A DNA stretch of 45,773 nucleotides from a virus: the IMG/VR virus record IMGVR_UViG_3300031976_000716, positions 1 through 45,773 of that record. One strand, given 5' to 3'. The notes beneath the pieces were generated by a model. That model saw only the letters and a program-made list of their open reading frames with translations, did not search any database and had not been told where the DNA came from. Position numbers and translations under genes: made by a program. This document shows, piece by piece, positions 14,069 to 20,920 of the stretch; position 1 is the first letter of the stretch; each line of letters starts with the position of its first letter.

Positions 14069-14334
14069 TGGCCGAGGACAGCCCCATCAGCTTTTCTATA
14101 AATCGCCGCAACTATGGGCACTGGGATTTTACCAATCGAGACCGTGGGCGGCTTTTCAGATTGCGTGGAGGACCTGGCAAATGGCGGGCGATGGACGAGC
14201 GTGCCGCGCCCTATCCGGTAACTTGCTTCAAGGAGCAATCCGCCGCTGTCGCCTTCATATGCGCGGAACTGATGCACGAGCTACTGACCGTCGAAGGTCA
14301 AGAACCTTATGTCATGGAGGCATGGAATGTCTGA
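14068..14334 (+). CDS. hypothetical protein (88 aa)
   Basis: A mixed alpha/beta protein with several aromatic residues in the first half (NRRNYGHWDFTNRDRGRLF). It begins at the previous stop and overlaps the next start by eight bases. I do not recognise it. Confidence 0.55.
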   Translation: MAEDSPISFSINRRNYGHWDFTNRDRGRLFRLRGGPGKWRAMDERAAPYPVTCFKEQSAAVAFICAELMHELLTVEGQEPYVMEAWNV

Positions 14335-14803
14335 CACGCGGGATGAAGTGGAGCGGGTTGCAATCGTCTTGCATGGAGACGGCCCAATTACCCTGTCCAT
14401 GGCAACGGTGCGCCGTCTTGTTGACGAAAACCAAGCCCTGCGCCAGCGGGCAGAGGCGGCGGAGGCTGAACGGGACGCTGCGATTGAGGCAGTCGACGCC
14501 AATTGGGTGACGCATCAGGCGGTGGCCGAAGCCCGCGCCCAAGCGGCTGCGGCATGGGAAGCTGCGGCGGCTTGGGTTGATGCTGGCATCTACATGGGCA
14601 GCAACAAGAAGGGACAAGCTGAGTTCAGCCCCATGACGGGTGCCTATCTGCTAACTTGCCGCCCCGCCGACGCATCAGCCGCGCTGACCGCCAGGCTGGA
14701 CGCTGAGCGCCGTGCCTGCGCGACCGAATGCGAGATGTGCCCCGACGAGAACTGGGGCCAGTGGATGGCTGCGCGCATCATGGCGCGGTGTGAGGGGGAA
14801 TGA
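14327..14803 (+). CDS. coiled-coil protein of unknown function (158 aa)
   Basis: The start at 14327 has GGAGG six bases upstream. Residues 30-85 form a strongly helical, alanine- and glutamate-rich coiled coil (LVDENQALRQRAEAAEAERD). The last 40 residues hold three cysteines (ACATECEMCPDENWGQW). Proteins of this layout are common in alphaproteobacterial phage early regions. The role is unknown. It precedes the excisionase-like gene. Confidence 0.6.
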   Translation: MSDTRDEVERVAIVLHGDGPITLSMATVRRLVDENQALRQRAEAAEAERDAAIEAVDANWVTHQAVAEARAQAAAAWEAAAAWVDAGIYMGSNKKGQAEFSPMTGAYLLTCRPADASAALTARLDAERRACATECEMCPDENWGQWMAARIMARCEGE

Positions 14804-15051
14804 TGGCAAGGGTCGAACTGACATTCCAGCCGCGCCTGCTGGCGGGACCGGAGGCCGCGCGATACATCGGCATCAGCGAGGCCAACCTGCGCACCCTGGG
14901 GCTGCCCCGCCGCATCTTGGGCAAGCGCCGCCTCTATGACCGATATGACCTTGATGCGTTCGTCAATTCCATGGAAATCGAAGGGCAACAATTCGAAACG
15001 CTGGAAGAGGAACAGGCGGAATGCGACAAGCTGTTTGGGGCGGGAAGCTGA
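14803..15051 (+). CDS. excisionase-like HTH protein
   Basis: The 82-residue protein carries a MerR/excisionase-type HTH at residues 10-50: GPEAARYIGISEANLRTLGL, then a basic wing (RRILGKRRLYDRYDLDAF). It is immediately upstream of, and overlaps, the integrase gene, which is the usual place for an excisionase. It would bend attP DNA and steer integrase towards excision. A general MerR-like regulator of int is the alternative. The start at 14803 is chosen by coupling to the previous stop. Confidence 0.7.
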   Translation: MARVELTFQPRLLAGPEAARYIGISEANLRTLGLPRRILGKRRLYDRYDLDAFVNSMEIEGQQFETLEEEQAECDKLFGAGS

Positions 15052-16070
15052 AGGGCATCCGGAGACAGAAGCGCGGCGATAAGATCGTCCGCTACCATCG
15101 GGCGACAGGCATCCGTCTGCCTGACCTACCGGAGACGCATCCCGACTTCGTGTCGGCATGGGCAAAGGCTGAGGCTGGGGAAAGCCCGATGGATAAAGCG
15201 CAGCGATTGGCCCCCGTCGTGCAAGGGCAGATCGCCGCTGCCGTTCGTGACCTGCTGAACGGGGCATGGTTTCGCGGCAAGTCGAAGACCTATCAAGCGA
15301 TGATGCGCCGCAACGCCGAAGACATCTCGGCAAAATACGGCCCTGGCAAGATCCGCGCCGTCACCTCCCAGCATATCGAGATCGACCTGTCGAAGATGGA
15401 CCCGAACCCCGCCAATGCGCGGCTGAAGGTCTGGCGGGCGCTGATGGACCACGCCAAGGTCAAGCCCAACCCTGCGCTTGCCGTGAAGCGGCGCACGGTG
15501 AAGGTGATTGGCTTCGCAGCATGGGACAGCGACGACATCGCCATCTATCGCGCGCGCTGGCCGATCGGCACCCCTGCGCGTGCTGCTTTCGAGCTGCTCT
15601 ACTGGACAGCCACGCGAACCAATGACGCCGTGACGCTTGGGCCGGGGAATATCGGGCCTGATGGCATCCTGACGTTCCTGCAATCGAAGACGGGCGGGCG
15701 GGCCTATGTTCCGTGGAACAACCCGCTGCCAGAGTTTGCCGAAGGTTGGGAAGACGAACGGGAAACGGCCAAGCAGGCGGTCGCAGGCACGGGGCTGACG
15801 TTCCTGGCGGTCGGCGGGCGACAGCGCAGCGTGAAAGGCTTGGGGAACTTGATTGCCGACTCGGCGCGCGCGGCTGGCCTAAAGGACCGGACGGCGCACG
15901 GATTACGCAAGGCGCGACTGACGGCCATTGCCGAAGCGGGCGGAACGTCGCACGCGATCATGGCATGGGGTGGTCACGCATCCTTGGCGGAGGTCGAACA
16001 CTACACCAAGGCGGCACAAATGCGGCGATTGGTGGGCAGGGAACGGGGCAGGAACGTTGTATCACGTTAA
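15021..16070 (+). CDS. int: tyrosine recombinase integrase
   Basis: The 349-residue protein has the complete tyrosine-recombinase catalytic set: R199 in TATRTNDAV, K223 in QSKTGG, H293-xx-R296 in AHGLRKA, H319 in WGGHAS and nucleophile Y328 in EHYTK. The N-terminal 60 residues (KLKGIRRQKRGDKIVRYHRATG) look like an arm-binding region. It catalyses integration and excision at attP/attB. The start overlaps the excisionase-like gene by 31 bases. It is the last gene of the rightward operon, with a 182-base AT-rich gap after it that probably contains attP. Confidence 0.93.
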   Translation: MRQAVWGGKLKGIRRQKRGDKIVRYHRATGIRLPDLPETHPDFVSAWAKAEAGESPMDKAQRLAPVVQGQIAAAVRDLLNGAWFRGKSKTYQAMMRRNAEDISAKYGPGKIRAVTSQHIEIDLSKMDPNPANARLKVWRALMDHAKVKPNPALAVKRRTVKVIGFAAWDSDDIAIYRARWPIGTPARAAFELLYWTATRTNDAVTLGPGNIGPDGILTFLQSKTGGRAYVPWNNPLPEFAEGWEDERETAKQAVAGTGLTFLAVGGRQRSVKGLGNLIADSARAAGLKDRTAHGLRKARLTAIAEAGGTSHAIMAWGGHASLAEVEHYTKAAQMRRLVGRERGRNVVSR

Positions 16071-16252
16071 TCTAGTGATACACTTTCGCCCGTTTGAGCT
16101 AGCAAATGCTGGTGTTTGGAAACGTAGTGGCAGCCCGTAGGGGAATAGCATATACTAGCTAAATCAGACAGCTAGTCCGTATCATATAGCATAATGCGCC
16201 GATTATATATCAATGGCTTGTGGGCTGATTGGTATCGCAGAAGGAGAAAGAA
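16071..16252. other. candidate attP region
   Basis: This gap is markedly richer in A and T than the rest. It contains a 7-base inverted repeat, ACTAGCT (16154-16160) and AGCTAGT (16170-16176) around AAATCAGAC, as expected for integrase core sites. It also has two direct copies of ATAGCATA (16145-16152 and 16186-16193) about 41 bases apart, possible arm or Xis sites. No tRNA end was recognised. Nearness to int and the repeats support attP; the exact core is uncertain. Confidence 0.5.
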
Positions 16253-16777
16253 ATGACCGATCGCCTTATGCCGGAACGCCTCAGCCTGGGGGACTTCATG
16301 TCAACGACCGTGGGGGCAGCGATCCACCACGGAGAGATGGACAACACGCCCAACAATCAGGGGTATCGCACTGTGCTGGGGTTCTTTCTGCCGTCGTGGC
16401 AGCGCGGGCTTGTCTGGTCGCAGGCGCAGAACGTCCGGCTTCTGGAGAGCCTCTGGCTCGGCCTGAATATCGGCACCTACACCTTCAACCGATCCAAGAC
16501 GCACGGCGGGCCGATGGACAATATTCTGATCGACGGCCAGCAGCGCATGCACGCCATTGAGTGCTACCTCCGGGACGAGTTCCCCGTGTTCGGCTATCGC
16601 TGGTCGGAGGTTACCCCGGTGGATCGTCGCGCCTTCTCGTTCTCGCGGCATTTTCACAGCTACATCACGTCCAGCGAGGACGAAGACTATCTGCGCGGAT
16701 ATTACGACACGATGAACTTTGGCGGCGTTGCCCACAAGGAAAGCGAACGCGCCACCCCCACAGGAGCAAGCACATGA
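16253..16777 (+). CDS. stand-alone DUF262 (ParB-like) domain protein
   Basis: The 174-residue protein carries a DUF262 core: LPSWQRGLVWSQAQNVRLLE near residues 44-63, GLNIGTYTFNR at 68-78, and ILIDGQQRMHAIECYL at 90-105, with the conserved DGQQR. DUF262 is the NTPase/ParB-like part of GmrSD type IV restriction systems, but the DUF1524 nuclease part is absent here. It starts with AAGGAG seven bases upstream and is the first gene after the presumed attP. It may be a defence, anti-defence or regulatory factor; none is shown. Confidence 0.75.
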   Translation: MTDRLMPERLSLGDFMSTTVGAAIHHGEMDNTPNNQGYRTVLGFFLPSWQRGLVWSQAQNVRLLESLWLGLNIGTYTFNRSKTHGGPMDNILIDGQQRMHAIECYLRDEFPVFGYRWSEVTPVDRRAFSFSRHFHSYITSSEDEDYLRGYYDTMNFGGVAHKESERATPTGAST

Positions 16778-17265
16778 CCGACCCGAAGATGCCCCCGAAC
16801 GTGAGGGTGAAGCCGCTGGTGTGGGAAAGCCCGGATGAATGGGAGAACTCCAACTCACGATACCCTGATGGGACAGTGAGGGAGTGGCGTTCAGTTCGCG
16901 GACCATTTGCATACTTCATCCACCGCGGGCTGTTCACCGGCAGCTTCAGAGCTGTATTTGGGAATACTCAGTTTTGGCTGGGCAACTGGGATACCCTCGA
17001 AGCCGCCAAGGCCGCAGCGCAGGCCGATTACGATGCCCGCATCCTGTCTGCGCTGGAAGTGGTGGAGGATGATGGCACCATGCGGGATGCTTTGCAAAGC
17101 ATTGCTGCGCCGAAATACGGATTGCAAGGCATCATTGAAGACACTCGCCATGATACCAACGCATTCAATTACTATGCGATGAAATATTGGAGGGCATTGG
17201 CCAATAGGTATGAGTCTGCCGCTGCCGCCGCCCTCACGAAAGGATCGACCGATGACCAAGCGTGA
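16774..17265 (+). CDS. hypothetical phage protein (163 aa)
   Basis: The protein begins MTDPKMPPNVRVKPLVWE, an opening shared by many alphaproteobacterial phage and prophage proteins of unknown role. A beta-rich first half is followed by a helical second half. It has AGGAG eight bases before the start and overlaps the previous stop (ATGA). Its C-terminal KGSTDDQA lies in a junction sequence repeated downstream. Confidence 0.65.
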   Translation: MTDPKMPPNVRVKPLVWESPDEWENSNSRYPDGTVREWRSVRGPFAYFIHRGLFTGSFRAVFGNTQFWLGNWDTLEAAKAAAQADYDARILSALEVVEDDGTMRDALQSIAAPKYGLQGIIEDTRHDTNAFNYYAMKYWRALANRYESAAAAALTKGSTDDQA

Positions 17266-17447
17266 TTGCCTGCCTTGCCCCGAATGCGGAAATCAACCGC
17301 ACTGGCACCCCTCCATGATCCGCGATGCCGAAGCGATCACCTGCGAGACGGACGGCTGCGAATTCGACTTTGACACGGGCTATCTGCCGGACATGCAGGC
17401 AGTCGCATCTTGGAACGCAGCAGTAGCGAAAGGATCGACCGATGACC
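17237..17447 (+). repeat. duplicated gene-junction sequence
   Basis: A 21-base sequence containing gaaaggatcgaccgatgacc occurs at 17237-17257 and 17427-17447. Each copy holds a ribosome-binding site (AAGGA), the end of the upstream gene (KGSTDD) and the ATG of the downstream gene. This is the same kind of reused junction as at 8665-9173, but with a different sequence. Confidence 0.85.
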
Positions 17448-17455
17448 GCACCTGA
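17252..17455 (+). CDS. Lar-like zinc ribbon protein (67 aa)
   Basis: CPECG at residues 8-12 and a second pair of cysteines in CETDGC near 31-36 form a zinc ribbon. The end, with VASWNAAVA, resembles the AxxxWNxRA signature of the Lar family. It is the third Lar-like protein in the window. The start lies in the duplicated junction. A restriction-alleviation role is suggested by family only. Confidence 0.6.
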   Translation: MTKRDCLPCPECGNQPHWHPSMIRDAEAITCETDGCEFDFDTGYLPDMQAVASWNAAVAKGSTDDRT

Positions 17456-17708
17456 TAAGATCTGGCTCCAATTCTCATTCGACATGCTGGACAAACACGA
17501 CGACCATCCGTTCCCGCATTCCGAACCCTACCACCACCAGCGCACCGTGGACGAACTGCTGGAGGCGTTCGCAGATGCGACGGTTCATATGAAAGCGGCC
17601 AGTGCAGCGCTGCGGGCTGACGGCATGGATGACCTGTGGCTCAATGACTTCGACAGCGCCACGGAACGCGCCCGCGCCCTGATCGCCAAGCACCGGAAAG
17701 GGGGCTGA
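17442..17708 (+). CDS. hypothetical protein (88 aa)
   Basis: A helical, acidic and histidine-rich protein (FSFDMLDKHDDHPFPHSEPY near the start). It starts in the duplicated junction and stops one base before the next gene. There is no motif I recognise. Confidence 0.6.
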   Translation: MTAPDKIWLQFSFDMLDKHDDHPFPHSEPYHHQRTVDELLEAFADATVHMKAASAALRADGMDDLWLNDFDSATERARALIAKHRKGG

Positions 17709-17709
17709 T

Positions 17710-17931
17710 ATGGACGAACTCTGGAGAGATTGCGACGTTCGCGTTATCGATCAACGCATCGGGGCAGGCATAGGCGGCATGGACACGGTTGTGCGAATTG
17801 TCCACAAGCCGACTGGCCTGATCGTGGAAGTGCCGCGCGTGACATCTTCGCAGTATTACGACAGGGAGATTGCCATGCAGATGATCGAGGCAGCCATCAC
17901 CCACCCGAAATTCACCCCGCCCTCTCCCTGA
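17710..17931 (+). CDS. release-factor-like protein lacking the GGQ glutamine
   Basis: The 73-residue protein fits the catalytic domain of class I release factors/YaeJ: AGIGGM, then VVRIVHKPTGLIVEV, then SSQYYDREIAMQMIEAAI. In true release factors the loop is GGQ and is followed by VRITHxPTG; here GGQ is replaced by GGM. Without the glutamine, peptidyl-tRNA hydrolysis should be lost or reduced. Similar reduced proteins occur in other phages, with unknown roles at the ribosome. Its 3' end overlaps a convergent minus-strand gene by 20 bases. Confidence 0.7.
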   Translation: MDELWRDCDVRVIDQRIGAGIGGMDTVVRIVHKPTGLIVEVPRVTSSQYYDREIAMQMIEAAITHPKFTPPSP

Positions 17932-18127
17932 CCGCCTCCAGGGCCGCGTCGAACGTCTCGGCGTGGCCCATGCCTACCCTGCCGACCTGCACGGCCCAGA
18001 CCCATCGACCGCCGCCTGTGCTGATACGCGCGTCATACACCCGCCCGACGGGGATGCCGTGTTTCAGGATCATCCAGTCGTCGGGTTCGGTCTTGCCATT
18101 GATGACGGTCAGCTTGCGGGTAAACAT
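17912..18127 (-). CDS. hypothetical protein at end of late operon (71 aa)
   Basis: A small beta-rich protein (DDWMILKHGIPVGRVYDARI, then GRWVWAVQV and ETFDAALEAVRER) that resembles short phage proteins with a 'GRIY...W.W' pattern and no known role. It is the last minus-strand gene, after the spanins, and converges with the rightward group. The ribosome-binding site is weak. Confidence 0.6.
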   Translation of the reverse strand: MFTRKLTVINGKTEPDDWMILKHGIPVGRVYDARISTGGGRWVWAVQVGRVGMGHAETFDAALEAVRERAG

Positions 18128-18159
18128 GCCCGCAGGTTAGCAGGCACCCCACGGGCGCG

Positions 18160-18354
18160 CTATTGGCAGTTTACGTCCAGCGTCTCGATCAGCACCAGCC
18201 CTGCCCGCCTCGACTTCGGCCCGCCATCATCCACAAGCGCCCCAGCCAGATCGGCTCGGGGCGCTTCTGTCACTTGGCACAGCGCCGGGTCACTTGCGGG
18301 AACGGTCGCGCAGGCGGTCAAGAACATCAGCGTCAGACATGCCAGATACTTCAT
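18160..18354 (-). CDS. outer spanin, Rz1-like lipoprotein
   Basis: The 64-residue protein starts with a lipoprotein signal, MKYLACLTLMFLTACAT, with lipobox LTAC and lipidated cysteine C15. It overlaps the 3' part of the Rz-like gene in another frame, the classic embedded Rz/Rz1 arrangement. The start has AAGGAGG six bases upstream. The protein would be anchored in the outer membrane and fuse membranes with the inner spanin at the last step of lysis. It has less proline than lambda Rz1. Confidence 0.8.
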   Translation of the reverse strand: MKYLACLTLMFLTACATVPASDPALCQVTEAPRADLAGALVDDGGPKSRRAGLVLIETLDVNCQ

Positions 18355-18511
18355 CGCGGGCCTCCTTGGCCTTGCTGTGGGCTTGTGCGTCGGCCTTGGC
18401 TTGCTTGGCGGCGCGGGATGACTGTTCCTGCTTGCGGCCCTTCCTGGTGCCGAGCAGATATCCCCCGACCACCACGACAGCGGCGATGATCAGGCTGACG
18501 AGGCTGTCCAT
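18290..18511 (-). CDS. inner spanin, Rz-like
   Basis: The 73-residue protein has one N-terminal membrane segment (LVSLIIAAVVVVGGYLLG) and then a charged helical region (KQEQSSRAAKQAKADAQAHS) expected to form a periplasmic coiled coil. It is shorter than lambda Rz but has the same topology. It overlaps the holin stop by one base (TGATG) and the Rz1-like gene by 65 bases. Together they form the spanin complex. Confidence 0.75.
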   Translation of the reverse strand: MDSLVSLIIAAVVVVGGYLLGTRKGRKQEQSSRAAKQAKADAQAHSKAKEARDEVSGMSDADVLDRLRDRSRK

Positions 18512-18702
18512 CACGTTGCCCCGCCGCGCTTCTTGGCCAGCGCATAGGCCGCTTCAGCAGCAGCGCCGAGGCCGAGGCCAACGATCATCAGCAGATCCGG
18601 GTCGGTCGCGATCTGGTTGCCGATGTCTTCGGAGATCACGCCATAGGTGACGAGAGCTGCGGCGGCGTATCGCAGGACGATGCGGGCGATCGGTCCAATC
18701 AT
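18511..18702 (-). CDS. holin-like small membrane protein
   Basis: The 63-residue protein has two hydrophobic helices (IARIVLRYAAAALVTYGV and DLLMIVGLGLGAAAEAAYAL) and a basic C-terminus (KKRGGAT). Two-helix hairpin, small size and position between endolysin and spanins fit a holin that times lysis. It starts four bases after the endolysin stop. The order endolysin then holin is the reverse of lambda. Confidence 0.75.
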   Translation of the reverse strand: MIGPIARIVLRYAAAALVTYGVISEDIGNQIATDPDLLMIVGLGLGAAAEAAYALAKKRGGAT

Positions 18703-18705
18703 GGG

Positions 18706-19515
18706 TTATCCTTTCAGGAATGCGAAGGCCACGCCGACAGCGGCGACGATGGCGGCAATGATGATGCTGGTGGGGCCGGAGGGGGCGTTGGGCTTGGCAG
18801 GCGGGCGCACGGCGTCGGAGACCGTCACACCGAACGAAACAGGCGGCATGGTGGACAGCGCCTTGTGCATGGACGCGATGGTCGCAGGGCCGACAACGCC
18901 ATCAGCGACCAAGCCGACCGCCTTCTGATAGCCCTTCACGTCAGCCGGGTTGCGGCCCATCAGGGTTAGCGCCGCGCGGGCATAGCGTTCCTGCCGATCC
19001 TTGTAGCCGTTCAGCCCGCCATTGATCCGGCGTGTCACCGTCTCGTAGTCGCCCCGGTCGGCCATGCTGTTGATGTTGCGGGTGTCCCAGTACCAGATCG
19101 GGCCAAGCCCTTCCCACGGGTCGGTGTTAACCGCATCGGGATTGGCAACGAAGTCCGGGGCGTCGGACGCCATCTTGCGCGCCCATGCCGTGAACTGGCG
19201 ATAGTTGTCCTTGCCGGTGATCTGGATAGGACCGCGCCCGCGATAGAGGAACCCGTCGCCATCAGCGGCGGCGGTGTTGCCCAGATCGGTGCGGGTGTCG
19301 TATCGCTTCTGCGCGGCGGTCGGGCCCCAAAGTTCGCGGTCGTATCGCCAGCCTTGGCTTTCATGCGACAGCTGGCCAAGGAACATCGCCAGCCGGTGCG
19401 GACGCTCCAGCCCTGCCCCGACGCCGCTGCGCTGCAATCCCGCAACCGTGCTGCGCATGTTCTCATTTTCGGTTCCGCCAGCGACCTGCGCCAGCGTCTT
19501 TGCCGTGACCTGCAT
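18706..19515 (-). CDS. endolysin: GH19-type domain, peptidoglycan-binding region, C-terminal membrane segment
   Basis: The 269-residue protein has a GH19 chitinase-like lysozyme domain: catalytic E52 in LGQLSHESQGW, E61 in RELWG, and YRGRGPIQITG at 91-101. A peptidoglycan-binding helical unit follows at about 192-225 (GYQKAVGLVADGVVGPATI). A proline-rich linker leads to a hydrophobic C-terminal helix at about 250-269 (SIIIAAIVAAVGVAFAF). It cleaves the glycan strand of the cell wall. The C-terminal membrane segment is unusual and suggests membrane tethering until the holin triggers. A terminator lies just upstream. Confidence 0.88.
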   Translation of the reverse strand: MQVTAKTLAQVAGGTENENMRSTVAGLQRSGVGAGLERPHRLAMFLGQLSHESQGWRYDRELWGPTAAQKRYDTRTDLGNTAAADGDGFLYRGRGPIQITGKDNYRQFTAWARKMASDAPDFVANPDAVNTDPWEGLGPIWYWDTRNINSMADRGDYETVTRRINGGLNGYKDRQERYARAALTLMGRNPADVKGYQKAVGLVADGVVGPATIASMHKALSTMPPVSFGVTVSDAVRPPAKPNAPSGPTSIIIAAIVAAVGVAFAFLKG

Positions 19516-19531
19516 GGCGGGCCTCCATATG

Positions 19532-19555
19532 AAAAGACCCCGCGCGATGGCGGGG
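19532..19555 (-). terminator. minus-strand terminator upstream of the endolysin gene
   Basis: On the minus strand CCCCGC (19555-19550) pairs with GCGGGG (19543-19538) across a six-base loop, followed by TCTTTTC. It lies between the 83-aa gene and the endolysin start. If active it would limit read-through into the lysis genes unless antitermination operates. Confidence 0.6.
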
Positions 19556-19581
19556 CGTCATGTTCGATTGTCGGGGTTCGG

Positions 19582-19833
19582 TTAACGCGTCGGGCTGGGG
19601 TTGTTAGCTATCCAGCGGGCGTGAATGTCGCGGCAGTGATTGGGATCGCGCCAGCAGATGGCCATGCAGGCGATGAACAGCCGCCACTGGCCTTCCCATG
19701 CCCGGGCGCAAAGAGGCTGCCCCGGGTCGCCAAGAAGGCAGGCGTTGATGGCGCAAGACGATTTCCAGTGGAACCCGCCCTCACTTGCTGCGGATGATTT
19801 CGCGGGTAAGGACTTCCATTGCATCGCCTGCAT
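19582..19833 (-). CDS. cysteine-rich hypothetical protein (83 aa)
   Basis: The protein has about six cysteines, several in WKSSCAINACLLGDPGQPLC and the region after it, and several tryptophans. It overlaps the previous gene by 53 bases, and the exact start is uncertain (a second ATG is four codons in). No family is recognised. The tight clustering of cysteines and aromatics supports a real coding sequence. Confidence 0.5.
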   Translation of the reverse strand: MQAMQWKSLPAKSSAASEGGFHWKSSCAINACLLGDPGQPLCARAWEGQWRLFIACMAICWRDPNHCRDIHARWIANNPSPTR

Positions 19834-20101
19834 CCTTCGCGTTGGTCGCGGCTTGCTTGCACGCTTCCGTGTTCAGCTTGATGTTGTGGGAAAGATCCTC
19901 CACCGCCTCGATCCATTCCCGTGCAACGCGGTCGCTGACGATTGCGCCAGCCACCTCCATCATGTTGCCGCCGCTTGCTGGCTGCGCCTCACGCTGTGTC
20001 AGTATCTCTTTCCCTTTGCGCCCACCCATGACAGCCAGCAGGGCGGTCGCGATTGCGGTAAATACCAATCCGAGGTCATCAGCACTTAGTCCGAGCATCA
20101 A
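19781..20101 (-). CDS. small membrane-anchored helical protein (106 aa)
   Basis: One N-terminal membrane segment (LGLVFTAIATALLAVMGG) is followed by a basic GRKGKE and a long charged helix to the C-terminus. The topology is like an inner spanin or a small membrane regulator. It sits among membrane-protein genes between the tail fibres and endolysin, so a lysis role is plausible but unproven. It overlaps its upstream neighbour by 23 bases. Confidence 0.6.
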   Translation of the reverse strand: MMLGLSADDLGLVFTAIATALLAVMGGRKGKEILTQREAQPASGGNMMEVAGAIVSDRVAREWIEAVEDLSHNIKLNTEACKQAATNAKDAGDAMEVLTREIIRSK

Positions 20102-20552
20102 CCATCCCCCGCGTGACCCTCATGTCCACGCGCGCGACATAGACATTTCGTAATTCCAAAATCGTGAGCGTTCCGTAGGCAACCCACGCGGTGGGCGCGC
20201 CTCCGTATTCCGTCCACGCCTGATAAAATCCGGTGGCGAAAGTTGACCAGGACAGCGCTGCGACGATCGACGCGCAAACGCGGATGGTCGGGCTATGCCG
20301 GAAGGACTGGAATGAACCGTTGATAATTAGGGCGAATAGCCGAAGGACGCCAACTGCAAGCAGCACATTGGCCCATGTCGCTTCATTGGCCCATTGGCTG
20401 ACGACCTCGAAACTTGGCGAAACGTCAAAGACGTTCAGTTCGTCCCAGAGGACATAGCCAATTCCAAGCAGCGGCAGCGCCCCGATCCATTCCGTCGCCC
20501 GCACGCCCGCATGAGACCAGACGCCGGTTGCGATTGTTCGCACAACGATCAT
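20079..20552 (-). CDS. multi-pass membrane protein (157 aa)
   Basis: About four hydrophobic segments are visible (IGALPLLGIGYVLW, ANVLLAVGVLRLFALIING, VCASIVAALSWSTFATGF and WVAYGTLTILELRNVYVA). The start at 20552 has GGAGGA seven bases upstream and overlaps the preceding stop (ATGA). A longer frame upstream lies inside the neighbour. Paired phage membrane proteins of this kind are common between tail-fibre and lysis genes. Their role is unknown. Confidence 0.65.
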   Translation of the reverse strand: MIVVRTIATGVWSHAGVRATEWIGALPLLGIGYVLWDELNVFDVSPSFEVVSQWANEATWANVLLAVGVLRLFALIINGSFQSFRHSPTIRVCASIVAALSWSTFATGFYQAWTEYGGAPTAWVAYGTLTILELRNVYVARVDMRVTRGMVDARTKC

Positions 20553-20920
20553 GCGCGCTTCCTCCAGCCCGCGCCCATGACGCCGACAGAGGCACCCCAG
20601 CAAGCAACGGTTTCAATTAACATTCGATCGGCAAGGAAGGCCGCAGAACAGCACGCAAATGCAAACGCCACGGCATCCAGAATACAGTCCCACGCCAGTT
20701 CCCGCGTCCGGTTCGTGGCAAAGTAAAACTGCGCGCCTTCCCAGAAGACCAGGTAGAGCAGCGGCGTTACCAGCGTTGCAGTCCACGTGTCCCACGCCAG
20801 CGCCACTAGACCCCAAGGGCCAAGCGCGATCCACGCATGGCCCCCGAAAGTCGCTGCCCAGGAATAGCTGTCGTCTTGGCTTTCCGGGGATGTGAACATT
20901 TTGGCGATATATTCCAGCAT
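20549..20920 (-). CDS. multi-pass membrane protein (123 aa)
   Basis: About three hydrophobic segments (WIALGPWGLVALAWDTW, TLVTPLLYLVFWEG, DAVAFAFACCSAAFLAD) are visible. It is coupled to the GH16 gene before it and the membrane protein after it. The two proteins are probably partners. Possible roles are holin accessory, superinfection exclusion, or membrane effector; none is indicated by a motif. Confidence 0.65.
   Translation of the reverse strand: MLEYIAKMFTSPESQDDSYSWAATFGGHAWIALGPWGLVALAWDTWTATLVTPLLYLVFWEGAQFYFATNRTRELAWDCILDAVAFAFACCSAAFLADRMLIETVACWGASVGVMGAGWRKRA

Noticed and set aside
16071-16252. tRNA fragment as attachment core
   Set aside because: I looked for a tRNA 3' half ending in CCA or a T-loop GTTCRA pattern and found none by eye.
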